A DNA stretch of 64,000 nucleotides from contig NZ_BOOC01000042.1 of assembly GCF_016863035.1 (NCBI RefSeq), positions 1-64,000 on the forward strand. Direction: 5' to 3'. The notes beneath the pieces are model-generated. The model made no database searches and was not told the origin of the DNA. It saw only the letters and a list, made by a program, of their open reading frames with translations. Source of the DNA: Microbispora corallina (lineage in GTDB: Bacteria; Actinomycetota; Actinomycetes; Streptosporangiales; Streptosporangiaceae). Below, piece by piece: positions 1 through 11,100 of this stretch. Position 1 is the stretch's first letter, and each line of letters starts with the position of its first letter. A program made the translations under genes and the position numbers.

Positions 1-5
1 CCTGG

Positions 6-1178
6 TCATGAACCCTCCACAGTTGTAAAGCGGCTGCCGTCAGCCGCGCTCCGCTCGACGGCGGCCAGCACCCGCTGCACCCGCAGACCGTCGTCGAAGG
101 ACGGCTCGGGGGCGGTGCCGGCGGCGATCGCCTCGATGAAGTCCTTCACCTCGTGGGTGAAGCTGTGCTCGTAGCCCAGGCCATGCCCGGGCGGCCACCA
201 GGCGCCGACGTAGGGGTGCGAGGACTCGGTGGCCAGCACCCGCCGGAACCCGGCCTCGGCGCCGTCGAGAGTGTGGTCGTGGAACCACAGTTCGTTCATC
301 GCCTCGAAATCGAAGGCCAGGCTGCCCAGCGAGCCGTTGACCTCGATGCGCAGCGCGTTCTTGCGCCCGGTCGCGAAGCGGGTGGCCTCGAAGGAGGCCA
401 GCCCGCCGCCGCTGAGCCGGCCGATGAACAGCGCGGCGTCGTCGACGGTGACCGTGCCTCTCCCGGCGCCGCCACCGGCCGAAAGCCCCGCCGAGCCGGA
501 GGCCAGGGGACGCTCCTTGACGAAGGTCTCGGTCAGCGCCGACACTCCGGTCAACCGCTCACCGGTGATGTACTCGGCGGTGTCGATGATGTGTGCGCCG
601 ATGTCGCCGAGCGCGCCGGAGCCCGCCTTGTCCTTCTGCAGCCGCCACACCAGCGGGAACTCAGGGTCGACGATCCAGTCCTGCAGATACTGCGCCCGCA
701 CGTGCCGGATCTCGCCGAGCCTGCCCTCGGCGACCCACCGCCGGGCGAGCGCGACGGCGGGTACGCGGCGGTAGTTGAAGGCGACCATCGAGCGCGCCCC
801 ACGGGCGGCGGCGGCGCGGGCGGCGGCGGCCATGGCCTCGGCCTCGGCGACGGTGTTGGCCAGGGGCTTCTCGCAGATGACATGCTTGCCCGCCTCCAGT
901 GCCGCGATGGCGATCTCGGCGTGGCTGTCGCCCGGCGTGCAGATGTCGATGATCTGCACGTCGTCGCGGTCGATCAGGCGCTTCCAGTCGGTTTCCGCGT
1001 GGGCCCAGCCCAGCTTCTCGGCGGCCTGCGCGGTCGCCTCGGCGGATCTGCCCGCCAGCGCGACCATCGCGGGTTCGAGTGGCAGGTCGAAGAACGCGTC
1101 CACGCTGCGCCAGGCCTGCGAGTGGGCACGGCCCATGAACGCGTAACCGATCATGCCGACTCCGGCGACCGGCCTCAT
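6..1178 (-). CDS. Gfo/Idh/MocA family oxidoreductase
   Basis: A 390-residue NAD(P)-dependent sugar or cyclitol dehydrogenase. The N-terminal Rossmann fold has a glycine-rich loop around residues 6-17, the family EKP motif is at residues 103-105, and the C-terminal half is the usual alpha/beta dimerisation domain with a DIGAHIID stretch near residue 193. Length is normal. It is the last gene of a sugar-uptake operon: its ATG overlaps the stop of the upstream binding protein in an ATGA junction (1175-1178), so translation is probably coupled. It presumably oxidises the imported sugar or polyol in the cytoplasm. ThuB of the rhizobial trehalose/keto-sugar pathway belongs to this superfamily, and a ThuA module lies in the divergent transcript at 8167. 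The substrate is not readable from sequence. Confidence 0.9.
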   Translation of the reverse strand: MRPVAGVGMIGYAFMGRAHSQAWRSVDAFFDLPLEPAMVALAGRSAEATAQAAEKLGWAHAETDWKRLIDRDDVQIIDICTPGDSHAEIAIAALEAGKHVICEKPLANTVAEAEAMAAAARAAAARGARSMVAFNYRRVPAVALARRWVAEGRLGEIRHVRAQYLQDWIVDPEFPLVWRLQKDKAGSGALGDIGAHIIDTAEYITGERLTGVSALTETFVKERPLASGSAGLSAGGGAGRGTVTVDDAALFIGRLSGGGLASFEATRFATGRKNALRIEVNGSLGSLAFDFEAMNELWFHDHTLDGAEAGFRRVLATESSHPYVGAWWPPGHGLGYEHSFTHEVKDFIEAIAAGTAPEPSFDDGLRVQRVLAAVERSAADGSRFTTVEGS

Positions 1179-2233
1179 GACTCGAAACCGGTCGGCAGGT
1201 ACTTGGCGGCGTTGTCCTTGGTGACGGTCTCCGACGTCAGCGTGATCGACTGCGGCACCTCGTTCTCCAGCAGGTCGCCCATGCCCTTGCCCTGCGCGAT
1301 CAGGCGGGCAAGCTTGATCGCCGAGCCGGCCATCGTGGGGCTGTAGGTGACGGTGGCCTTCAGCACGCCCGAGTCGGCCTGGATGTCGCGCATCGCGTTG
1401 GCCGAGCCGGCGCCGCCGACCATGAAGAACTCGTTGCGCCCGGCCTCCTTGATCGCGGCCAGCACGCCGATGCCCTGGTCGTCGTCGTGGTTCCAGATCG
1501 CGTCGATCTTCTTGTGCGCCTGGAGCAGGTTGCTCGCCACCTGAGTGCCGGACTCCACGGTGAACTTGGCGTCCTGCTGCGCGGTCACCGTGAACCCGTA
1601 CGTCTGCAGGGCGTCGGCGAACCCCTTGCTGCGGTCCTGCGTCAGCGGCAGCGTCGCGATGCCCTGGATCTCCAGGATCACCGGGTTCGACACGCCCTTG
1701 TCCTTGAGCGTCTTGCCGATGTAGTGGCCGGCGGCCACACCCATGCCGTAGTTGTCGCCGCCGATCCAGGTCCGGTACGACAGCTTGTCGGGGAAGACCC
1801 GGTCCAGGTTGATCACCGGGATGCCGGCGTCCATCGCCTTGCGGGCGACCTGGTTGAGCTGCTGGCCGTCGTTGGGGAGGATGACCAGCGCGTTGACCTT
1901 GGCCTGGATCAGCGACTCGACCGCGGAGATCTGCTGGTTGATGTCGTTGGTCGGCTCGACCGACTTGAGCTCCACGTCGGAGTACCGCTTGGCCGCGTCC
2001 CGCGCGTTCTGCGTGATCGCCGCGATCCAGCCGTGGTCGGCGGCGGGGGCGGAGAACCCGATCAACACCTTGGTGCCGGGCTCGTCGTTGCCGCCGCTCG
2101 CGACCGTCTGCGCGGCGGCCGGAGCGCTCGCCTGCGCCGCGGGCTCGTTGCTGGTGCAGGCGGTGACGAGGGCTCCGGCGCCGATGACGGCACCACCGAG
2201 GAGGAAGCCTCGGCGGCCGGGATTCTGGGTCAT
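1175..2233 (-). CDS. Sugar ABC transporter substrate-binding lipoprotein
   Basis: A 352-residue periplasmic-binding-protein-like (RbsB type) sugar receptor. The N-terminus shows a twin arginine (residues 7-8), a hydrophobic stretch and a lipobox ending at Cys26, so it is probably a Tat-exported lipoprotein held on the outer face of the membrane. The mature part has the two-lobe sugar-binding fold with segments such as NDGQQLNQV and a DDQGIGVL hinge region typical of pentose/hexose binders. The ATG is preceded by AAGGGAG. A roughly 100-base spacer separates it from the permease, and it overlaps the downstream oxidoreductase by 4 bases. It supplies the specificity of the ABC importer encoded with it. 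Confidence 0.92.
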   Translation of the reverse strand: MTQNPGRRGFLLGGAVIGAGALVTACTSNEPAAQASAPAAAQTVASGGNDEPGTKVLIGFSAPAADHGWIAAITQNARDAAKRYSDVELKSVEPTNDINQQISAVESLIQAKVNALVILPNDGQQLNQVARKAMDAGIPVINLDRVFPDKLSYRTWIGGDNYGMGVAAGHYIGKTLKDKGVSNPVILEIQGIATLPLTQDRSKGFADALQTYGFTVTAQQDAKFTVESGTQVASNLLQAHKKIDAIWNHDDDQGIGVLAAIKEAGRNEFFMVGGAGSANAMRDIQADSGVLKATVTYSPTMAGSAIKLARLIAQGKGMGDLLENEVPQSITLTSETVTKDNAAKYLPTGFES

Positions 2234-2333
2234 ATCGTTCGTTCTCCCTTGCAGTGGGGGTGGAGAAGGGCGTGAGGAACCGGGACCGCGGCCGTGCGGC
2301 GGCAGACCTGGGAGATCGAGGGTGTGTCGGGGG

Positions 2334-3358
<1,025 letters not shown>

Positions 3359-3362
<4 letters not shown>

Positions 3363-4885
3363 GCCGGCCTTCCTTCCATGATCATGTCCAGGATGTGGTG
3401 TTCGTCGAGGTCTCGGGCGTCGCTCTGGTGAATCAGGCGCCCCTCCCGGATGACCAGCACCCGGTCCGCCAGGCCGAGCACCTCGGGCACCTCGCTGGAG
3501 ACCAGCAGCACCCCGACACCCTCGTCGGCCAACTTCCTGATTACGGCGTACAGCTCCGCCCGCGCCCCGACGTCCACCCCCCGGGTCGGCTCGTCGAGCA
3601 GCAGCAGCTTGCGGCCGTTGATCAGCCAGCGCGCCAGTACCGCCTTCTGCTGGTTGCCTCCGGAAAGGTTCTTGATCGGCCGGTCCAACTGAGGGGGGCG
3701 GATTCCCAACTCCTCGACCTGCCGCCTGGCGTCGGACGCCTCCCGGCTGCGATTCATCCAGCCGAACCTCGCGTAGCGGTCGAGGCTGCTCAGGGAGATG
3801 TTCCGCATGACGCTCTGGTCGAGCAGCAGCGCCTGGGCTTTGCGCTCCTCAGGGGCCAGGCCCATGCCGGCCCGGACGGCGCGGCTGGGGCTGCCGCCGC
3901 GGACCGGTGAGCCGTTCAGGATGACGCGGCCGTCGGCGCGGCGGGCTCCGTAGATCGCCTCGACGATCTCCGAGCGGCCCGATCCCACCAGCCCGGCCAG
4001 TCCGACGATCTCTCCGGCCCGCACGGTGAACGACACCTCGTCGACCCGGCCGGGGACGGTCAGTCCCTCCACCCGCAGGACCTCGGGACGGCCGTCGTGG
4101 CTGCCGGGACGGGGCCGGGGCGGGAAGACATGCTCGACGTTGCGGCCGGTCATCAGCGAGACCACCTGTGAGGTGGGCGTCTCCTTGGCCGGCAGTCCGA
4201 CCGCGACCGTGCGCCCGTCCTTCAGCACCGTCACCCGATCGCCGATCTCGCGGATCTCCTCCAGCCGGTGCGAGATGTAGATCACCGCCACGCCCTGCGC
4301 GGTCAGCTCCCGGATGATGCGGAACAGGTTGGCCACCTCGTCGTGGGCCAGGGCCGCCGACGGCTCGTCCATCACGATCAGCCGCGTGTCGTACGAGAGG
4401 GCCCGTGCCATGCTCACCACCTGTTTGGCGGCCGGCGACAGCCGGCCCACCTCCGTCGTGGGGCGGATCTCGCCGTGGCCGAGCCCGGTCAGCAGTTCCC
4501 GGGTGGCCCGGTTGACCTCGCTCTGACCGACGAACCCCAGACGGGCCGGCTCGTGACCGAGGAAGACGTTCTCGGCCACGCTCAGTCCGTCGACCAGGTC
4601 CAGTTCCTGATAGATCGTGGAGATGCCGAGCCGGATCGCGGCCGTCGGACCAGTCAGGCGGACCTCCTGGCCGCCGAAGACGATGGTGCCCTCGTCGGGC
4701 TGGTGTGCCCCGGCCAGCACTTTGATCAGGGTCGACTTGCCCGCGCCGTTCTGGCCGAGCAGGCAGTGCACCTCCCCGGCGCGAACGTCGAGGTCGACGC
4801 CGTCCAGAGCGCGCACGCCAGGGAACTGCTTGACGATTCCTCGCATCATGAGGAGAGACGCCGAGTCGGATGATGACGGCGGCAC
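3359..4885 (-). CDS. Sugar ABC transporter ATP-binding protein (two ATPase domains)
   Basis: A fused double ATPase of the RbsA/MglA type, about 508 residues. Two complete nucleotide-binding domains follow each other. The first has a Walker A GQNGAGKST and a Walker B VMDEPSAAL. The second has the degenerate Walker A expected of this family (GLVGSGRSE), the signature NLSGGNQQKA and Walker B LLDEPTRGVD. The reading frame stays open to 4951, but the GTG at 4885 is the better start: GGAGG lies 5 bases before it and the protein then starts as other family members do. It is the first gene of the uptake operon and lies behind a 344-base leader holding four inverted repeat copies. Confidence 0.92.
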
Positions 4886-5229
4886 AGGAGCCTCCAGGGG
4901 ATCTGGGTGCGTCTGGTGTCCCGCCCGCCTGACGGCGCCGCTGGGCACCACCGCGGCGGCACCGAGGTCGGCGTCAACGGTGCCGATGCGGTTACGGCGG
5001 CCGATCAGGCGGGCGGGACGTTCTGGTGGAGGGGAAGGGGCATGGTGGGGGATCCCGCCCGCCTGACCGCATGCCTCATGGCCGCGGCACTCGGGATGGG
5101 CGGGGGTGACGAGGGACGCGGAACAGGACGGTCAGGCGGACGGGACGTCGAGATCGGGCGGGGGGACGTTGCGGGCGGGAGGCAGGGGTTACGGTGAGTG
5201 AGACGTGCGGGTCATGGTGGTTGCCGCGA
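4886..5229. other. Intergenic leader of the sugar-uptake operon
   Basis: A 344-base non-coding stretch between the ROK regulator gene and the ABC ATPase gene, both on the minus strand. It probably holds the promoter of the transport operon. It contains four copies of a 14-base word arranged as two inverted pairs (separate entry). No convincing reading frame on either strand. Confidence 0.6.
4919..5145. repeat. Four alternating inverted copies of TCCCGCCCGCCTGA
   Basis: The 14-base word TCCCGCCCGCCTGA occurs at 4919-4932 and 5053-5066. Its exact reverse complement is at 5005-5018, and a reverse complement with one mismatch is at 5132-5145. The order is forward, reverse, forward, reverse, so the first two and the last two can each fold into a stem with a loop of about 65-72 bases. 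The pairs are spaced about 130 bases apart. They may be operator sites, attenuator-like structures in the mRNA leader, or copies of a small palindromic repeat family. Confidence 0.75.
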
Positions 5230-6519
5230 TCACTTGGGATCTCGGATCGCGATGGCTGTGGGGTCGGACAGAGCACGTTCGACGACGACGCCGGCGGCCC
5301 CACGTGAGGCGGCGCCGAAGCCGAGGTCGGAGGCGGCGAACCGGAAGCGGTCACCGGCGCCGGTCATGTCCAGTCGCGCCATCTCCTCCTGGGCGGCGGG
5401 GATGAGCCGGTCGGCGAGCTTGGCGAAGTAGCCGCCCAGCACGATCACCCGTGGGTTGAAGAGATTGATCAGCGTCGCCGCCCCGAATCCGAGCCAGCGG
5501 CCCACCTCGGTGACGGCCGCGTCGACGCGCGGGTCTCCTTCGGCCTGCCGCTGTTCGATCTCGGCCAGCCGCTCCTCGGGATCGCGGACGACCTGCGGGC
5601 CCATGCCGTACGCGTGGTCGGGGGTGGCCATGCGGACCAGCGCGGCCAGCCCGACCTTGGTCTCCCAGCAGCCGACGCGGCCGCAGCGGCACGGCTCGCC
5701 GGACGGATCGACCATGACGTGGCCGACCTCCCCGGCGAATCCGTCCGCTCCACCGAGCAGCCGGCCGCCGGAGATGATGCCGCCGCCCACGCCCACCTCG
5801 CCGGTGAGGTAGATCAGGTCAGGGGTGCCCGCCGCGGTGCCCGAGGTGTACTCGGCCAGAGCGGCGAGGTTGGCGTCGTTGTCCACCGTGATGGGGATGT
5901 GCCCGGCGATGTCGGCGCGGGACAGCCGCTCCGCCACCGCCACCCCGCGCCAGCCGAGGTTCGGGGCGACGACGACGGTGCCGGTGCCGGCGTCGATGAG
6001 ACCGGGGACGGCCACGGTGATCCCGGCCGGCGTGACCCCGAGCCGGTCGAGGTCGGCGACGGTCTTCTCGACCATGCGGGCCATCTCGTCCAGTGAACGA
6101 TCAGGGCCGGATCCCATGGCGTCGAAGCCGATGCGCCGGTCGATGAGCACTCTGCCGGCAAGATCGGTTGCGATGGCGGCGATGTAGTCGACGTTGACTT
6201 CCATGCCCAGGGCGCCGACCCCCGAGCCGTCCAGGACGAGCGCGACACTTGGGCGGCCGACAGAGCCGGCGTGCTGCGGTCCCGTCTCCTTGACCAGCCC
6301 GCGTGCCTGCAACTCGCTCACCAGACTGGTGACGGTGGTCTTGTTCAAGCCGGTGGCGACGGCGACGGCCGACCGGGAGCATGGGCCGTACGTACTCACG
6401 TGACGCAGCACCAGAGCGAGGTTGGAACGGCGCACACTGGCCTGGTCCGCGGCGACTCCCGCGGACCAGCACCGACTCATCGAGTCGGTCGTCTGGCCGT
6501 CGCTCCTGCCGTGGTCCAC
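5230..6519 (-). CDS. ROK family transcriptional regulator (NagC/XylR type)
   Basis: A 429-residue regulator with an N-terminal winged helix-turn-helix (about residues 30-90) and a C-terminal ROK sugar-kinase-like domain. The zinc motif CRCGRVGCWE and the ATP/sugar-site DND motif are present. The GTG at 6519 has AAGGAG placed 4 bases upstream, which fixes the start. It lies immediately upstream of the ABC transport operon on the same strand and is divergent from a close paralogue at 6762. By family precedent it represses sugar genes until a sugar or sugar phosphate binds. Its operator is probably among the palindromes in 6521-6725. Confidence 0.9.
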   Translation of the reverse strand: MDHGRSDGQTTDSMSRCWSAGVAADQASVRRSNLALVLRHVSTYGPCSRSAVAVATGLNKTTVTSLVSELQARGLVKETGPQHAGSVGRPSVALVLDGSGVGALGMEVNVDYIAAIATDLAGRVLIDRRIGFDAMGSGPDRSLDEMARMVEKTVADLDRLGVTPAGITVAVPGLIDAGTGTVVVAPNLGWRGVAVAERLSRADIAGHIPITVDNDANLAALAEYTSGTAAGTPDLIYLTGEVGVGGGIISGGRLLGGADGFAGEVGHVMVDPSGEPCRCGRVGCWETKVGLAALVRMATPDHAYGMGPQVVRDPEERLAEIEQRQAEGDPRVDAAVTEVGRWLGFGAATLINLFNPRVIVLGGYFAKLADRLIPAAQEEMARLDMTGAGDRFRFAASDLGFGAASRGAAGVVVERALSDPTAIAIRDPK

Positions 6520-6520
6520 G

Positions 6521-6623
6521 CCGCTCCTTAATTAGTCCGCATGGCTGGCCGAATTAAAGGCAGCGATCTCCTGAGGACGCAAGGGTGAAACCGGTTACAT
6601 GTTCTGTAACGTTCCCGTAACCG
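6521..6623. promoter_or_regulatory. Divergent ROK promoter region with palindromes
   Basis: The intergenic region between the two ROK genes is AT-richer than its surroundings. It has TTAATTAG at about 6529-6536 facing AATTAAAG at 6552-6559, a perfect inverted repeat GTTACA-N5-TGTAAC at 6594-6610, and wider arms CGGTTAC/GTAACCG at 6592-6598 and 6617-6623. Further GTTACA and TGTTACA words follow at 6671 and 6709, with another TTAATT at 6722. AT-rich palindromes of this kind are typical ROK operators. The TTAATTAG site overlaps the ribosome-binding region of the minus-strand ROK gene. Confidence 0.6.
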
Positions 6624-6761
6624 CAGGGGGGATAGCGGCTGATCTGCGCGGAAGCCGGCGATGCCAACTCGTTACAGATTCTGGGGGTGCATGGACGGAC
6701 ATCTTCGTGTTACAACCCTGATTAATTGATCTCAGAGACAAACAAAGGGCAGGTGGGGTGG

Positions 6762-8045
6762 GTGACGAACGAGCCGCACCTCGCCCGTGCCACTGGCGGC
6801 GCGGCGCCGCCGGCGGGCCCCGCCGCGCTCCGCAGGGCGAACCTCTCGCTGGTGCTGCGCGAACTGCGCGACCACCCGTCCCTGTCCCGCGCCGACATCG
6901 CGGAGGCGACCGGGTTGCACCGGGCCACCGTCTCCAACCTCATGGCCGAGCTCCTGGAACGGCGACTGGTGCGGGAGGTCGGCGTCGAGCACGCGGGGGC
7001 GATCGGACGTCCCAGACGGGCGGTGGCGCTGCACGGCGCGCACGTCGGCGCCCTGGGCATGGAGATCAACGTCGATTACATCGCGGTCCACGGGACCGAC
7101 CTCAGCGGTCGCGTCCTGGTCGAGCGCCGAGTGGTCTTCGACGCGATGGGCAGCGGCCCGGACAGGGCGGTGCGCCGGCTCGGGCTCGTGGCCAAGGAGG
7201 CGGTGGAGGCGCTGCGGCGGGCTGGAACGGTCCCCGCCGGCATCGCGGTGGCCGTCCCCGGACTGGTCGACGTGGCGCGCGGCGTCGTGACACTCGCGCC
7301 GAACCTGTACTGGCACGATCTGCCGCTGGCCGACCGGTTGACCTCCATGCTCGGCCCGCTGAGCGTGCCGGTGCGGGTGGACAACGACGCCAACCTCGCC
7401 GCGCTGGCCGAGTACGTCTCGGGCGTCGCCGCGGGCACGCCGGACCTGGTCTACCTCACCGGTGAGGTCGGCGTCGGCGGCGGCATCATCTCGGGGGGCA
7501 GACTCCTGCGCGGAGCGGACGGCTTCTCCGGTGAGGTCGGACATCTGCGGGTCGATCCGAAAGGCGACCGGTGCGGCTGCGGCCGCGTCGGCTGCTGGGA
7601 GACCAAGGTCGGCCTGGCCGCGCTGGTACGTGCGACCATGCCGGAACAGGCGTACGGGCTTCCCGGCAAGCCGGTGCCGGACCCCGGCGAGCGAGTGGCC
7701 GACATCGCCCGGGGCCTGGCCTCCGGCGACCGGCGGATGACGATGGCGGTGGCGCAGGCCGGTGAGTGGCTGGGGCTCGGTGGCTCCATCCTGGCCAACC
7801 TGTTCAACCCGCGAGTGATCGTCGTCGGTGGTCACTTCGCCTCGCTGGCCCAATGGCTGCTGCCCCACGCGCAGGATCAGCTGCGGCGGCTCGTGGTGGC
7901 CGCTCCCGCCGTCCAGTGCCGATTCGTCGCCTCCACGCTCGGCTTCGGCGCAGCCTCCCGCGGCGCCGCGAGCATGGTGGTCAACCACATCCTCGACGAC
8001 CCGACGACGATCATGGATCCGCTACCCCGGCCGGCAGCCCACTGA
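6762..8045 (+). CDS. ROK family transcriptional regulator, paralogue of the divergent gene
   Basis: A regulator of about 427 residues with an N-terminal helix-turn-helix and a ROK domain containing the zinc motif CGCGRVGCWE and DND. Long stretches are the same as in the divergent ROK protein at 5230 (for example NVDYIA, FDAMGSGPDR, YLTGEVGVGGGIISGG), while the recognition helices differ (LNKTTVTSL against LHRATVSNL). The frame is open from a TTG at 6726, but the GTG at 6762 has AGGTGG five bases upstream and is preferred. It is followed by the giant secreted sugar dehydrogenase gene on the same strand and probably controls it. Confidence 0.88.
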   Translation: MTNEPHLARATGGAAPPAGPAALRRANLSLVLRELRDHPSLSRADIAEATGLHRATVSNLMAELLERRLVREVGVEHAGAIGRPRRAVALHGAHVGALGMEINVDYIAVHGTDLSGRVLVERRVVFDAMGSGPDRAVRRLGLVAKEAVEALRRAGTVPAGIAVAVPGLVDVARGVVTLAPNLYWHDLPLADRLTSMLGPLSVPVRVDNDANLAALAEYVSGVAAGTPDLVYLTGEVGVGGGIISGGRLLRGADGFSGEVGHLRVDPKGDRCGCGRVGCWETKVGLAALVRATMPEQAYGLPGKPVPDPGERVADIARGLASGDRRMTMAVAQAGEWLGLGGSILANLFNPRVIVVGGHFASLAQWLLPHAQDQLRRLVVAAPAVQCRFVASTLGFGAASRGAASMVVNHILDDPTTIMDPLPRPAAH

Positions 8046-8166
8046 CGGCCCCCTCAGACCTGGAGACGGCACCCTCCAGCACCCGCAATGTCCGCTACCA
8101 CCAAGTGGCAACAAGCGCGGCGGCGCGCGCCTTGCCTGACCTCCCCCCAGTCAGGAAGGGTTTTCC

Positions 8167-11100
8167 ATGTCACCACGTCATCGAACGTGGGCCAGGCTGC
8201 TCAACGCGGCCCTGCCAGAGAAGGGACGACGTCCGAGACGTCGAACCGCTGCGACGCTGGCCCTCGCCCTCGTCGTCCCCGTCATCACGTTCCTCGCGTC
8301 GCCCGCGAGCGCCGAGGCCGCGACAGCCGCGGCGGCACCCGACTTCAAGGTGCTCGTCTTCTCGAAGACCACCGGCTTCCGGCACGACTCGATCCCCGAC
8401 GGCATCGCAGCCGTGCAGAAGCTCGGTCAGGAGAACAACTTCGCGGTCGACGCCACCGAGGACAGCGCTCTGTTCACGGACGAGAACCTGGCGCAGTACC
8501 AGGCCGTGATCTTCATGTCCACGACCGGCGACCCGCTGGGCACGCAGGAGCAGAAGGACGCCTTCCAGCGCTACATCGAGAAGGGCGGCGGCTTCGTGGG
8601 CGTCCACGCCGCCGCCGACAGCGGGTACAACTGGGCCTGGTACGGCAAGCTGGTCGGGGCGTACTTCAAGCAGCACCCGGCGATCCAGCAGGCCACGGTC
8701 AAGGTCGAGGACCCGGCGCACCCATCGACCAAGGACCTGCCGACGACCTGGACCCGTACCGACGAGTGGTACGACTACCAGACCAATCCGCGCGGCACGG
8801 TCCATGTCCTGACGTCGATGGACGAGAAGTCCTACACCGGTGCCACGATGGGCGCCGATCACCCGAACACGTGGTGCCAGGACTTCGACGGCGGCCGTTC
8901 GTGGTACACCGGGCTCGGCCATCTCAAGGAGAACTACAGCGAGCCGAACTTCCTGAAGCTGCTTCTGGGCGGCATCGAGACCGCTGCCGGAGCGGTCAAG
9001 GCCGACTGCTCGGCCTCGCAGAGCGACAGCTTCGAGAAGGTCACGCTCGACGACAACACGTCGAACCCGATGATGCTGGACGTCGCCAAGGACGGCCGGG
9101 TCTTCTACATCGACCGGCTGGGTGACGTCAAGATCATCAAGCCTACCGGCGGCACGGTGACGGCCGCTCACCTCAACGTCTTCACCGCCAACGAGAGCGG
9201 CCTGCTCGGGGTGGCGCTCGACCCCGGCTTCGCCTCGAACCACTGGGTGTACCTCTACTACTCGCCCAATGGGGAGAACGTCGACCGGCTGAGCCGGTTC
9301 ACGGTCACCGGTGACGCCCTGGACCTGTCGAGCGAGAAGAAGCTTCTCGACGTCCCGGTGCAGCGGGCCGAGTGCTGCCACCACGGCGGCGGCTTGGTGA
9401 TGGATCCCAAGACCGGCAACCTGTGGCTGGCCGCGGGCGACAACACCAACCCGTTCGCCTCCGACGGCTACGCGCCGCTCGACGAGCAGCCCGGCCGGTC
9501 CAGCTGGGACTCCCAGCGCACCGCGGCCAACACCAACAGCCTGAGCGGCAAGCTGCTGCGTATCCACCCCGAGGCTGACGGCACCTACACGATCCCGTCC
9601 GGCAACCTGTTCGCGCCGGGCACGGATAAGACCAGGCCGGAGATCTACGGCATGGGCTTCCGCAACCCGTTCCGCATGGGTCTCGACGCCAAGACGGGCA
9701 ACATCATGCTCGGCGAGTACGGCCCCGACGCCAACGCGGCGAGCTCCACCCGGGGTCCGCAGAACACGGTCGAGTGGAACCTCATCTCCAAGCCGGGCAA
9801 CTACGGATGGCCGTACTGCATCGGCAACAACACCCCGTTCGTCGACTACGACTTCGCCACCAAGACGTCGGGATCGCCGTTCAACTGCGCGGCGCCGGTC
9901 AACAACTCCCCCAACAACACCGGCCTGACCAACCTGCCGCCGGTGATCCCCGCGACGATCTGGTACCACTACGCGTCCGACCCGCAGAACTTCCCCGAGA
10001 TGTCCGGCGGCGCCCCGATGGGCGGTCCGGTCTACCGGTACGACGCGAACCTGCAGTCGGATGTGAAGTGGCCGGCGTACTGGGACGGCAAGGCCATATT
10101 CGGTGAGTGGAACAACAACGCCATGTGGTCGTTCCAGCTCAACGAGGACGGCACCAAGCTCGTCGAGATGAACCGGATCCTTCAGTCCCTGAGCTTCAAG
10201 AAGCCCATGGACATGAAGTTCGGCCCTGACGGCGCGCTGTACCTGATCGAGTGGGGCTCCGGCTTCGGCGGCGACAACGCCGACTCCGGCGTCTACCGCA
10301 TCGAGTACACCAAGGGCACTCGCCCGCCGATCGCGCACGTCACGGCGGACAAGACCGACGGGCCCCTGCCGCTGAGCGTCAAGTTCTCCAGCGACGGCAG
10401 CCGGGACCCCGACGACAAGGCGATCACCTACGCCTGGGACCTCGACGGCGACGGCACGACCGACTCCACCGACCCCAACCCCACCTTCACATACGAGAAG
10501 GCGGGCGAGTACAGCGTGGTCCTGACCGTCAAGAACGCCGACGGCAAGACCGCCACGGCCAGCGTGTCGATCAGCGCGGGCAACACCCGTCCCACCGTCA
10601 CCGTGAACGTGCCGCCGAACGGCGCCTTCTTCGAGTTCGGCGACCAGGTGAAGTTCAAGGTCACCGTCACCGACCCCGAGGACGGCACGATCGACTGCGA
10701 CAAGGTCCAGATCCAGGCGATCCTCGGCCACGACAGCCACGGCCACCCGCTCGACCAGCTCAAGGGCTGCGAGGGGACTCTGCAGACCTCGCAGAGCGGC
10801 CACGGCGAGACGGACAACCTCTTCTACGTGATCGAGGCCAGCTACACCGACGGTGGCGCCGGTGGCGCCAAGCCGCTGACCGGGCGGGGTCAGGTCATCC
10901 TGGAGCCCAAGCGCAAGCAGGCTGAGCACTTCGCGCAGACCGGCCGGGTGTCCGACGGCAAGGGCACCGACGCCGCGGGTGTCCAGACGGAGACCTCGAG
11001 CGACCCGCAGGGTGGCAACCTCAACATCGGGTTCGTCGAGGACGGCGACTGGTGGTCGTTCGACCCGGTGAACCTGTCGAACGTCTCCGCGATCCGGTTC

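Noticed and set aside
153-1346. 397-codon plus-strand reading frame opposite the oxidoreductase
   Set aside because: It is a shadow of the minus-strand gene: arginine/glycine/valine-rich, no domain, and runs into the next gene.
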